The notes: generated by a model not told the origin, from the letters alone. 64,000 bases of DNA from Flavobacterium sp. CS20 (GCF_018080005.1 NZ_CP073015.1:992001-1056000), one strand, 5' to 3'; counted from the stretch's first letter, positions 55,993 through 64,000 are shown. Program-made: numbers and translations.

Positions 55993-56837
55993 CATGAAAA
56001 TAGGAATAACAGGTGCTACAGGCCAACTGGGCCAATTAGTATCAAAAGCTAAAAGACAAGAATCCCGATGCCAAATTAGTGGCACTCGTGCGAAATCCCG
56101 ATAAGGCAAAACCTTTAGGTATAGAGGCCAAAGCTTTCGATTATGAACAACCAGAAGCTTTACCAAAGGCTTTAGAGGACATAGATCGTTTGGTTTTTAT
56201 ATCGGGAAGCGAGATAGGTAAACGTGAAACCCAACATAAAAATGTAATCAATGCGGCAAAACAAGCTCAAGTTAAGCAAATTGCCTACACCAGCTTGTCG
56301 CACGCCGATACGTCGTCAATGATATTAGCTCCAGAACACCTTGCTACCGAAAAAATGTCGCAAGACTCGGGCATTCCGCACACGATTTTACGTAATGGAT
56401 GGTACACCGAAAATTATACTGCGGGATTAAAGCAAGCAGTAGAGCAAGGTGCTATAATTGGTAGTGCGGGAGATGGAAAAATTTCATCAGCAACACGTGA
56501 AGACTATGCCGAAGCTATAGCCGAAACCATCATAAACGATGACCATACAGGCAAAACGTATGAATTGGCTGGTGATCAAACCTTCACCATGCAGGATTTG
56601 GTCGCCGAAGTGAGCAAACAAACGGGTAAAAACATCGAATTTGTGAACCTTCCAGAAGCAGAATATGCACAAAAGCTACAGGAAATTGGATTACCTGAAG
56701 GGATGGCTAAAGCGTTTGCGAGTTTAGATTATAGCGCTTCTAAAAACGATTTGCATGATGAAAGTGGCGAACTCGCCCGTTTAATTAACCGTCCCACTAC
56801 TTCTTTATCACAGGCGGTTAAAACTGGATTGAATTAA
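55993..56837 (+). pseudogene. NmrA-like NAD(P)-dependent oxidoreductase (quinone reductase type), frameshifted near 56044
   Basis: Starts MKIGITGATGQLGQLVSK with the dinucleotide-binding GATGQLG. The frame is lost because of one extra A in 'tcaaaagctaaaag' near 56044; removing it gives SKLKDKNPDAKLVALVRNP and the open frame to 56837. The rest is a normal atypical SDR of the QOR2 type (ILRNGWYTENY, YELAGDQTFTMQDLV). About 280 aa when repaired. Reinitiation at ATG 56079 would lack the cofactor loop. Homopolymer error or recent mutation cannot be told apart. Confidence 0.85.
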
Positions 56838-56933
56838 ATTTTAAAATTACGGCAATAGAAACATAGAATCTATTGCCGGTTTTATTCTTTATTCAACACA
56901 ATTGGTTATTAGAATACGAATAGATTATTAATT

Positions 56934-57074
56934 GATCCTAGTCCACTATTGCAACGCTATAATAGGTCTGAAGAAGTGGTCAATACGGTTTGTTAAATAG
57001 CCAGTCCAATTTCTTCAGCTACCAATGGCGAAATATTGCAGATGAAAGGAGGTATTATTGATATTGTAATATAA
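56934..57074 (+). pseudogene. C-terminal remnant of a classical SDR oxidoreductase
   Basis: A 46-codon fragment reading DPSPLLQRYNRSEEVVNTVC, then TAA (56994-56996), then IASPISSATNGEILQMKGG to a stop at 57072-57074. The piece A-SPISSATNGE...GG is the typical end of short-chain dehydrogenases. The bulk of that gene is missing. It marks a deletion scar between the NmrA-like gene and the chimeric ORF. Confidence 0.6.
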
Positions 57075-57083
57075 ATATAGAAG

Positions 57084-57467
57084 ATGAAGGTTATTCCAGG
57101 ACATACATGTCGTGTAATTAAGAAAACTCAACTAACAAAAAATATGCTTCGCATAGATTTTGAAATTTCGCAATCTAATTCGGCTATTGTATTCAAACCA
57201 GGTTGCTATGTAAAGTTACACCTCCTCGTGACTAACCGAAAAAAGCCTAAAGTGCGCACTTATACTTTAAAAAATTACGATGAGGTCAATAAAATTCTCA
57301 CTATAGATTTTGCATTGCACCAACCCGCCGGCATAGCAACAAACTGGGCAATGTGTGCTTGGGCTATTGAACTGAACGCTTTATTCTTGTTTGGCGCTGT
57401 GGGGCTAATTTTTACGGGAGCAGGAAAATATTCAATTGATTATCGGTTGGGTAAAAAAACGGCCTAA
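57084..57467 (+). pseudogene. chimeric ORF: siderophore-interacting FAD-binding N-terminus joined to DoxX C-terminus
   Basis: An open 127-aa frame made of two unrelated families. Residues 1 to about 92 are the start of a siderophore-interacting protein/FAD-binding reductase (CRVIKKTQLTKNMLRIDFEI, KVRTYTLKNYDEVNKILTID, HQPAGIATNWA). From about residue 93 the text is the end of a DoxX family membrane protein (ELNALFLFGAVGLIFTGAGKYSIDY). A deletion that fused two genes in frame explains it best. The product is unlikely to keep either function, but the frame is open, so it may be made. Confidence 0.75.
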
Positions 57468-57487
57468 TCTAATTTTTTGCAAAGCAA

Positions 57488-58375
57488 ATGAATAGAAAGC
57501 AATTTTTAAAATCAATAGCTTTATTGCCCTTAATACCTTACAGTATGACATTAAAAGATTTAAACAAAATGACCTCAACAATGAGTAACACAGGTAAAAT
57601 GCCTGTGCTTTTCTTAGGTCATGGCGACCCTATGAATGCCATTGAAGAAAACGAATTTGTTTCGGCATTCAGAAAATTAGGTCAAGAAATTATAAGACCA
57701 AATGCGATTCTTTGTATTTCAGCACATTGGGAAACTAAAGGAACATTTGTAACAGCAATGCAAAATCCACCAACCATTCACGATTTTGGTGGTTTTCCAC
57801 AAGCATTGTTTGACGTTCAATACCCAGCAAAAGGAAGCCCAGAATTGGCGGAAGAAACCAAAAGTATTATTACCAAAACAGAAGTTGGATTAAACGATAA
57901 ATGGGGGCTTGACCATGGAGCTTGGAGCGTAATCAAACATTTATATCCAAATGCCGATATTCCGGTCATACAAATGAGCATTGATTATTCGAAACCGGCA
58001 AGGTATCATTACGAATTGGCTCAAGAGCTAAATAGCCTTCGCCATAAAGGCGTTTTAATTATTGGAAGCGGTAATATGGTGCACAACCTGCGTAGGGTGT
58101 CCTGGAACAAGCTAAACGAAGAATTTGCTTTCGATTGGGCTACCGAAGCCAACGAAAAAATGAAAAGCCATATTTTAAGTGGAGACCATCAAAAACTTAT
58201 CGACTTTAAATCGCAAGGAAAAGCATTTGATTTAGCCATCCCAACACCTGAGCATTATTTGCCTTTACTTTATACCTTGGCATTGAAAGAAGAAAATGAA
58301 AAGGTAACATTGTTTAACGACAAATCTGTTGGAGGTTCATTGTCAATGACTTCTTTAAAAATAGAACCTAATTGA
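57488..58375 (+). CDS. 4,5-DOPA-type extradiol dioxygenase (YgiD-like)
   Basis: A 295-aa class III extradiol dioxygenase. Expected metal/active-site residues are seen: the His in LFLGHGDPM, the His in ISAHWETKG, and the His in DHGAWSVIKHLYP and PTPEHYLPLLY. The family cleaves a catechol ring, for example of L-DOPA. The N-terminal RKQFLKSIALLPLIPY stretch looks like a weak Tat-like or hydrophobic leader, so a shorter start (MTSTMSNTGKMPV) is possible. It follows the chimeric ORF by about 20 bases. The group II intron ends 14 bases after its stop, on the other strand. Confidence 0.9.
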   Translation: MNRKQFLKSIALLPLIPYSMTLKDLNKMTSTMSNTGKMPVLFLGHGDPMNAIEENEFVSAFRKLGQEIIRPNAILCISAHWETKGTFVTAMQNPPTIHDFGGFPQALFDVQYPAKGSPELAEETKSIITKTEVGLNDKWGLDHGAWSVIKHLYPNADIPVIQMSIDYSKPARYHYELAQELNSLRHKGVLIIGSGNMVHNLRRVSWNKLNEEFAFDWATEANEKMKSHILSGDHQKLIDFKSQGKAFDLAIPTPEHYLPLLYTLALKEENEKVTLFNDKSVGGSLSMTSLKIEPN

Positions 58376-58388
58376 TGAGCATAGAAAA

Positions 58389-60383
58389 GTCGAGTAGGTA
58401 AAGGGGAATCTCACCCCTAAACCTCTCACAGAACCGTACGTGATAGTCTCCCATCATACGGCTCTTCTTAACAAGTCTATGGCGTAAAACCGTATTGCCA
58501 ATGCACAAACAGATTAGGATAATGCTTTGCAGTTTCCTGTAACCATTTGTAGGCAAAAAACCAGTGTTTACGCCTAAATCTCCGATATTTGTTGCGTACC
58601 CATTTTGCCAGACGCATATTCAAGAAACGAAATACATAGTGTAATTCACTCATTCTTACTTTGCCGTAATAATTAATCCAACCTCGTACTTTTTCTGCTA
58701 TTATGCCTGCCAAATCTGGCAGGCGTAAATGAACCATACGATGAAGTTTCATCTTAAACAAAGTTTGATTGATGCGTTTCTGTCGTTTACGACTGATTGA
58801 CGGTGTAAATCCCAAATGAAAGTTCCCAAAATAGCCCTTTACCATTCTTGGCTTAAATGTAAATCCAAGAAAATCGAATGTTACATAATGAACCTTAAAT
58901 GGTGGATGCTTCTTTTGGTTGCGTTTGCAATAAACGATATTGCTCTTGCCGTCTTTTATCTGCAATTTGCACTGTTTAAATCGGGCTTTTACCGCTTCCA
59001 ACGTCCGCAAGGCTTGTTTAAAATTATCGCAATGGATGATAATATCATCAGCATAGCGCTCAAACTTTACTTCCGGGTGGTTGTTCTCAATCCACTTATC
59101 AAAAACAACATGCAAGAAAATGTTTGCCAGTAATGGGCTAATAACACCTCCTTGTGGTGTGCCTTTGTCTCGTGAATGAATACTACCGTCTTTCTTTTGA
59201 ATTGGAGCCTTTAACCAACGTGCTACATACAAGTGAATATGCTTTTCTTTGGTAAAATGTCCTAATGCTTTAAGCATTAAGTCATGGTCTATCTCATCAA
59301 AAAAACTCTTGATATCCAAATCTATCACCCAATCCATTTTCATGCAGTTTTCCCTGCATTGCTTTATGGCTTGATGCGCTGATTTGTTTGGTCGATAGCC
59401 AAAAGAATCTTTACTAAACTGTTTATCTACAATCTGTTCTAATTCTTCTCTTATTACCATTTGAGCCGTTCGGTCTTACTGTTGGAATGCCAAGCTTCCT
59501 GATTCGACCGTCTTCTTTGGGTATTTCTACCTCGCGCATTAGTGCTGGAAAATAACTACCATCGCTAACCTATTCCATACAGGATATAAGTATTTCATAG
59601 GACGTGAATGTACTTCTTACTGACAAATTATCAACACCTGAGTTTACCTTTGTTACTCTTTACCTTTTTAAAGGCATCCCATACCTGTCGCTTTAATATC
59701 GGTTGCGACTTTTGTTTCTCTTTGAAAATCATCCTAAAAAAATCTTTAGTTGTAATACAATTTAAAACTGTTAAGTCAGTCCCTTCGCTCCATTTCCATT
59801 ACAGAAACTTCATCACTACTACAGACTAATCCGCCACTAATTAACAGTATCGCTACTTTCTACCTTGCCCTTCGGGGTTGTGGTATTTTTGCACTATTAA
59901 TTAGCTTCTTCTCCTGTTCCGTAATTGAGCCGTAAGCAAAGCTCCTGCCCTCTTTATGCCGATTGCCACTTGACCAGAAATAGGTATCATGTCAAGTTCT
60001 GTTCTCGCAAGACCGCCCATCCCTCGATTTTGACAATACTAAAGTTGTTTACGACACTTCTACAAGGGTTCAATCTCGTCTCTTTCAGCTTCTTTACTCC
60101 TACCATAGCAAACTACTCTGAAAACAACACAGGTAGTGCATTTAACCTTATCGCTCAAGACCAACCCGTGAAAGGAAAGCCCCATAAGGCGGTTTGACTG
60201 GTGTGCCTAATCACTCCCAGCCGAGAGACCAATCCTCATCGTACTCTTTACGTGAATCCACCTGAAACAAATGCCAGGGTCGTTTCTAAATACCAATGAG
60301 ACTCTCATCTCAATTACAGTTATGTTACTTGTTTTCAATGAACTTAATCACTATCTTGTATCCCCAAGTAACGCAGGACACAC
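58389..60383 (-). mobile_element. group II intron (bacterial, no endonuclease domain), antisense to the array
   Basis: About 1995 bases. Minus-strand 5' end is GTGTGTCC (60383 inward), which fits the GUGYG start. Domain V is 34 bases at 58431-58464 (minus strand GAGCCGTA ... TACGGTTC with a central bulge), followed by a GC-rich domain VI and the end CTACTCGAC at about 58389. The RT gene lies inside. The 5' boundary falls 4 bases outside the R'' box of attC-like site 5, so the intron sits against the bottom strand of an attC. Group IIC-attC introns known from integrons have just this target preference; class assignment here is inference. Confidence 0.82.
58477..59732 (-). pseudogene. group II intron reverse transcriptase/maturase, frameshifted
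   Basis: The ATG is at 59732 (MIFKEKQKSQPILKRQVWDA in part, AFKKVKSNKG). One extra A near 59646 breaks NKG-NSGVDNLS. The next parts KYLYPVWNRLA and SDGSYFPALMREVEIP lie in different frames, and a further shift follows LGIPTV near 59470. From 59460 a 327-aa open frame holds the RT core (FGYRPNKSAHQAI, DLDIKSFFDEIDHDLM, GTPQGGVISPLLANIFLH, FERYADDIIIHC) and the maturase X domain, ending LFVHWQYGFTP. No HNH endonuclease domain. At least four lesions, so the intron cannot retrotranspose unaided; splicing without the protein is doubtful. Confidence 0.85.
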
Positions 60384-60387
60384 GGCA

Positions 60388-60523
60388 GTGACTAACAACG
60401 TATATAAAAAATAGCGGTTCAATAATCGCTTAATCAAAAGAAAATGAATAAATTAAAGGTCACCTATAATCCGAAAAGTTAGTGCATAAAATCCGCTACT
60501 TTTCATATACAAAAACGTTAGTC
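60388..60523 (+). other. attC-like site 5
   Basis: R'' GTGACTAAC at 60388-60396, inner arms GTATATAAAAAATAGCGGT and ATCCGCTACTTTTCATATAC pairing, R' core GTTAGTC at 60517. The sequence is close to site 3, which suggests the two share recent ancestry. The intron boundary lies at 60383/60384. Confidence 0.82.
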
Positions 60524-60557
60524 GCAAGGTTATAAAGACATACAACACAAACACAAT

Positions 60558-60947
60558 ATGAAAAGTATTGACGCTTACATTTATATTATCATTAGTCTAC
60601 TTGGAGTAGCATATCCTATATTATTACAAGTTGTAGCCCGACTTGATGAAAAGTATGAATCAGAGCAAATTGTGAAACTTTTTAATAAGGAATGGGAAGG
60701 CAATGCTTTTCAATATTCATTGTATTCATCTCTAGTCTTAGTAGTTATATGGTCTTTAAAAATTCCACCTATATTTCAATTAAATGGGCTCTTAGGCTTT
60801 TTAATAGAGAATTCAGCCGACATTCTAATTGGATTAAATACGATTTTACTTGTGATATTCTTTTTTTTGTATGTGCGAAAAGTGTTGATTTATTATACTC
60901 AGACAGACCTTATTTCTTACCTAATCAAAAGGCACTATGAAGGATAA
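60558..60947 (+). CDS. membrane protein of unknown function (cassette 6, gene 1)
   Basis: A 129-aa protein with three hydrophobic segments (residues about 5-24, 50-67, 88-110) and a tail of mixed charge (QTDLISYLIKRHYEG). The start follows the cassette core by 41 bases. It overlaps gene 2 by 11 bases, so the two form one unit. No family recognised. The pair may be a membrane effector plus a cytosolic sensor, as in several cassette-borne defence systems, but nothing in the sequence proves it. Confidence 0.72.
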   Translation: MKSIDAYIYIIISLLGVAYPILLQVVARLDEKYESEQIVKLFNKEWEGNAFQYSLYSSLVLVVIWSLKIPPIFQLNGLLGFLIENSADILIGLNTILLVIFFFLYVRKVLIYYTQTDLISYLIKRHYEG

Positions 60948-62832
60948 CCCTGATTTAAAATATTTTTCTGTACTTTCTGATTTATTGTTGAAATCAATTA
61001 GAAATCAGCAGACTAATGTTTCTAAAACTCTTTCCGACTTTTTTTATGGTGCATTTAGACAAGTAAGAGAGCAATCTAAAAACAAACCAGTTGTGTATCC
61101 AGTCATTTATTACGAAGTTGTGTATAAAGCAATTGAAGAGTTGGCTATTCTTAAAGAAAAAAGAAATTACCTATTAGAGCATAGAACTGCAGGTGAAATT
61201 TGGCTTCTTGGAGAATTACAAGATTCTGAAATTTCAGAAGAAACATATTCTTGGATGTGGCGAAATTTACTTCTTGCAATTCGCTACAAGCAAGACGATT
61301 TAATTATGAATCATTGGGAAACCTGCCATCAATATTACAATTATAGTCTTCAATATATCCACGAAGAATACGATTACACTTCAGGAAATTTTCAGGTAAG
61401 CAACAAAGAAATAGTTGAGAAAAGAATAAATGAAAGATTGAGATTTATTGAGTTTCATTATGCATTAGGTGGTTTATTGACATACAAGGAGCGTTATGCT
61501 TGTTTAAAACGTATTTTCAATTACACTCAAAGTGAACCCCCTAAATATGAATTGCTCCCTGAGTCTATGTATGAAATATTTAAGTTTTATGCTGACATAA
61601 GAGACCCTTATGAAAGAAAATACTCTTGGATTTCTTACAAATACCCCTTTCCCGAGACTAGTGGAATCAGAGCGGATTCAGTAACAAAAAAATGGATTAT
61701 GTCATATATGGCGATTTTGTTTTTAAGACAGTATACCATATATCCATATTTAATAACAATGAAACCGTTAGATTTTCCACCTGTACCAAACACACAAAGT
61801 GAAATAAAACAATGGATTGAAGGTCTTGATTTCTTCAAAAAACTTGTTGCTGACCATTTACAAAATAGTCTTTTGCTAAAAACATTGAATCTTGACTTCA
61901 TTACAAAAGATTGGTGTGCTGAAAACAAAAAAATATATCCAACAGACTTCATTGATGAGTTTAAAGAGATACTTGAAAATGCATACAATATAAACGCTCT
62001 TAACCTCCCTGTAGCAGAAGAAAAGGTTGCTCTATTTGAAAATTCAACTACAAGAATAATTGAAGAAACATTTGAAAAACTTCAACCAATCAATAATAAG
62101 GCAGCAATACAAGATGACAATTCTGATAAGTGGTATGTAAGTGGACAAAGAATGCTTCAGGACAAAGATGCTTTTTCTGTGAATCCAGAAGTGCAAGACA
62201 TTGATTTTGACTCGTTCTTAGCAACTATTGTGTCAAGAAGCATAATTGACGGATTAGGTGAAACATTTTTAAGAAAAACATCACAATCATATTTGCTAAA
62301 GCCTGATGAATTATTTAAAGCAATTGACAATCTAGCAGTTGACGAGAATTATCTGATTGTTACGTTTGGACTTAACTTTGATTACTTCATTAACCATCTA
62401 AAAATTAATGATTTATCAACGACTGAATACAAGAAAATCCAAATTCATTCTTTTAATGGCTCTCATTTAGTGCGTCAGTCTTTGTTTGTGTTAAGAAAGA
62501 GTGACTTGCCAAGTATTTCAACAAAACCAATTGATGAAACAATAATTACAAAGTATTCTTTAAAAAAGATTAGTCAATCATTAAACCTGTTCTCTTCCGT
62601 TATAGATATGAACAATACTAGTGATGATGTTTTCATAGAATACAAAGAGCATAAATCAGACGATGAATTAAGAAAATCAGTTCTTTTGTCAATAATCATA
62701 TCGACAGAACTTAAATGGAAAAAGAATATTAAGGTAATTGAGCTTCGACAATTTTCAGAGTATAGACAGAAAGGAATAGCAAATAAATTAGACGATGTAA
62801 AACCAATTGACGATGAGAAACCCAGCAGCTAA
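60937..62832 (+). CDS. 631-aa soluble protein of unknown function (cassette 6, gene 2)
   Basis: No signal peptide or TM helix. The N-terminal two thirds are helical and rich in Trp/Tyr (EIWLLGELQDSEISEETYSWMW, HWETCHQYYNYSLQYIHEEY, in part), perhaps alpha-solenoid. The C-terminal third is mixed alpha/beta (ENYLIVTFGLNFDYFI, VFIEYKEHKSDDELRKSVLLSIII) and could be an enzyme or binding domain. I recognise no catalytic motif. The stop codon TAA is part of the R'' box (GCAGCTAAC) of attC-like site 6, so the gene and cassette ends coincide. Its co-translation with the small membrane protein argues for a joint task. Confidence 0.75.
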   Translation: MKDNPDLKYFSVLSDLLLKSIRNQQTNVSKTLSDFFYGAFRQVREQSKNKPVVYPVIYYEVVYKAIEELAILKEKRNYLLEHRTAGEIWLLGELQDSEISEETYSWMWRNLLLAIRYKQDDLIMNHWETCHQYYNYSLQYIHEEYDYTSGNFQVSNKEIVEKRINERLRFIEFHYALGGLLTYKERYACLKRIFNYTQSEPPKYELLPESMYEIFKFYADIRDPYERKYSWISYKYPFPETSGIRADSVTKKWIMSYMAILFLRQYTIYPYLITMKPLDFPPVPNTQSEIKQWIEGLDFFKKLVADHLQNSLLLKTLNLDFITKDWCAENKKIYPTDFIDEFKEILENAYNINALNLPVAEEKVALFENSTTRIIEETFEKLQPINNKAAIQDDNSDKWYVSGQRMLQDKDAFSVNPEVQDIDFDSFLATIVSRSIIDGLGETFLRKTSQSYLLKPDELFKAIDNLAVDENYLIVTFGLNFDYFINHLKINDLSTTEYKKIQIHSFNGSHLVRQSLFVLRKSDLPSISTKPIDETIITKYSLKKISQSLNLFSSVIDMNNTSDDVFIEYKEHKSDDELRKSVLLSIIISTELKWKKNIKVIELRQFSEYRQKGIANKLDDVKPIDDEKPSS

Positions 62833-62957
62833 CAGCGTGTATGTGCAATAGCGGGTGAAGTGGTAAATCGAAGGTCTGTGCTTCTAAGAAACTTTGTGCT
62901 AAACGGACAGGAAAGTGCATCTAATCCGCTACTGCACATACACGCGGAACGTTGGTA
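62825..62957 (+). other. attC-like site 6
   Basis: R'' GCAGCTAAC at 62825-62833. Inner arms GCGTGTATGTGCAATAGCGG and CCGCTACTGCACATACACGC pair with one mismatch over 20 bases. R' core GTTGGTA at 62951. R'' pairs only partly with the cassette 6 start GTTAGTCGC, so the cassette start may have been exchanged. Confidence 0.8.
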
Positions 62958-63443
62958 GCAACTACTCCATAATATTTTTAAAATTATAGGCTCACCCATT
63001 TTTTGATAAAGTAAGTTGAAGGATTTTTTTTGGTGGAATTTTTCTAAATCCTAAATGATAGGCATATCACGATGATTGATAACGAATAAAATCTTATCAC
63101 GACGAGAAAATCACAATACGCAACAATAGGCTGATTTGCAATAAAATAGTGAATAAAGAAAACGACAAACGATGCTAAATCAAAAATTAAAGCTAAACGT
63201 CAGCGAAATTTTATAACATCGAAATTATGGGAAATTTGAAACGTGAGTATGAAAAAAAATGGGTGCGAAAGGCTTGGGCATTTTCAGCAAATGTTCTCGC
63301 CTACTCCACCGCTACTACCAACAATGTGTATCATTAATAGCTGTGTTTGGGCAAAATTTTAAGGTTTGTGATTTTTTTCTATCTTTACCAATAAAAACGA
63401 AAATGTGTTGACTTTTTGCACGCCACTAATGATACACTCGCCC
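62951..63443 (+). other. cassette 7, no convincing gene
   Basis: A 493-base cassette from GTTGGTAGCAAC to the next core. Only tiny reading frames occur; a 36-codon frame from 63226 is not kept in the near-identical cassette 8. It is AT-rich with a few self-complementary patches. It could carry a non-coding RNA, a promoter or nothing. Confidence 0.6.
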
Positions 63444-63450
63444 GTTGGTA
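63311..63450 (+). other. attC-like site 7
   Basis: R'' CTACTACCAAC (63312-63322) matches the core GTTGGTAG of its cassette. Inner arms GTGTATCATTAATAG and CACTAATGATACAC pair over at least ten bases. R' core GTTGGTA at 63444. Confidence 0.8.
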
Positions 63451-63937
63451 GCAACTACTCCATAATATTTTTAAAATTATAGGCTCACCCATTTTTTGAT
63501 TAAATAAGTTGAATGGATTTTTTTCGGTGGAATTTTTCAAAATCCTAAATGATAGGCTTATCACGATGATTGATAACGAATAAAATCTCATCACGACGAG
63601 AAAATCACAATCCGAAACAATAGGCTGATTTGCAATAAAATAGCGAATAAAGAAAACGACAAACGATGCTAAATCAAAAACTATGGCTAAGCGTCAACGA
63701 AATGTTATAACATCAAAATTATGGGAAATTTGAAACCTGGGAAAGAAAAAAAATAGGTGCGAGAGGTTTGGGCGTTTTCAGCAAATGTTCTCGCCTACTC
63801 GACCGCTACTACCAACAATGTGTATCATTAATGGCTGTGTTTGGGCAGAATTTTAGGGTTTGAATTTTTTTTCTATCTTTACCAATAAAAACGAAAATGT
63901 GTTGACTTTTTGCACGCCACTAATGATACACTCGCCC
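63444..63937 (+). other. cassette 8, diverged copy of cassette 7
   Basis: A 494-base cassette that matches cassette 7 at roughly nine positions in ten over its whole length, in tandem. Differences are spread evenly and break the short frames, so there is no sign of coding constraint. Confidence 0.75.
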
Positions 63938-63944
63938 GTTAGCA
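63805..63944 (+). other. attC-like site 8
   Basis: R'' CTACTACCAAC (63806-63816), arms as in site 7, R' core GTTAGCA at 63938, which begins a ninth cassette. Confidence 0.8.
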
Positions 63945-64000
63945 CACATTAAAACCAACAAACACATTGTATTTACAATAATTTTTCGTAGTTTCAGCAT
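63938..64000 (+). other. start of cassette 9, cut by the window end
   Basis: Begins GTTAGCACACATTAAAACC and contains 'tttacaataatttttcgtag'. No gene can be judged from 63 bases. Shows that the array continues. Confidence 0.6.

Larger units (their letters stand above)
43789..64000 (+). mobile_element. integron-like gene cassette array (8 complete cassettes plus part of a ninth)
   Basis: Cassette cores (G of GTT) are at 43789, 44668, 45477, 53011, 53890, 60517, 62951, 63444 and 63938. Each cassette ends with an attC-like site whose R'' box is the reverse complement of the core at the start of the same cassette: GTTGTAAAAC with GTTTTACAAC (cassettes 1 and 4), GTTGCCAGTA with TACTGGCAAC (2), GTTAGCCAC with GTGGCTAAC (3), GTTAGTC with GACTAAC (5), GTTGGTAG with CTACCAAC (7 and 8). 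Cassette 6 pairs only partly. Coding genes in the cassettes all run in the + direction except the intron RT. Lengths are 879, 809, 7534, 879, 6627, 2434, 493 and 494 bases. Confidence 0.85.

Noticed and set aside
59700-59716. 'ggttgcgacttttg' resembles the cassette 5 core GTTAGTCGCAA in reverse and could be a buried attC
   Set aside because: It is explained as coding sequence of the intron RT (minus-strand codons for KSQP), and no partner arms are nearby.
63385-63594. 69-aa minus-strand ORF across cassettes 7 and 8
   Set aside because: It spans an attC-like site and the core between two cassettes and is not kept in the copy.

Overview
The window is AT-rich chromosomal DNA from a member of Bacteroidota, most probably a Flavobacteriaceae. 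The evidence is a giant secreted protein with a C-terminal T9SS type B sorting domain, a fused E1 alpha/beta 2-oxoacid dehydrogenase, small families typical of flavobacteria (DUF4294, DUF4197, a CAL67264-like membrane peptide), promoter boxes of the TAnnTTTG type, and weak Shine-Dalgarno use. The many broken genes would fit a genus such as Psychroflexus, but that is a guess. I saw no rRNA or tRNA gene.

Positions 1-24500 are mostly core chromosome: M42 peptidase, DUF4294 protein, PiT-like permease, outer membrane barrel, MazG-like pyrophosphohydrolase, CYTH protein, DUF721 protein, RecF, a broken MBL/rhodanese gene, a broken PIG-L deacetylase followed by a tiny membrane peptide and a sodium:solute symporter, a Gfo/Idh/MocA oxidoreductase, PurK, the fused E1, aldose epimerase, two methyltransferases and a ZIP transporter. 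From 24488 to 29800 two nuclease-plus-palindrome units sit side by side. One is a GIY-YIG gene bracketed by arrays of a REP-like palindrome. The other is a DUF559 endonuclease-like domain bounded by inverted repeats and inserted in frame inside ileS. A nuclease-free mini-element of the same repeat style is also inserted in frame in ileS.

Positions 29969-41606 hold a decayed SulP permease, mscL, a three-gene set (DUF4197, DUF192, lgt), an alpha/beta hydrolase and a 6.3-kb modular T9SS adhesin gene interrupted by several lesions.

From 41976 to the end is what I consider the main discovery: a tyrosine recombinase with an unusual triple-repeat N-terminus, followed at once by an integron-like cassette array. 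Eight attC-like sites are recognisable. Each has an R'' box complementary to the GTT core that begins the cassette, and inner L''/L' arms that pair. Cassettes 1 and 4 are the same 879-bp unit. Cassette 3 is 7.5 kb and carries a defence-like set (XRE regulator, PHP/AAA ATPase of the TrlF type, AlbA-type ATP-binding protein, Eco57I-like restriction-modification enzyme). Cassette 5 carries a stress/metabolism set and a group II intron inserted just outside the attC R'' box. Cassette 6 carries an unknown two-gene pair. Cassettes 7 and 8 are near-identical and have no convincing gene. The recombinase lies in the same orientation as the cassettes and I do not see the extra patch typical of IntI.

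Single-base indels, in-frame stops, one 31-bp ectopic copy and two deletion fusions break about nine genes. Housekeeping genes are intact. Real gene decay and assembly error are both possible; the larger rearrangements argue for at least some real decay.
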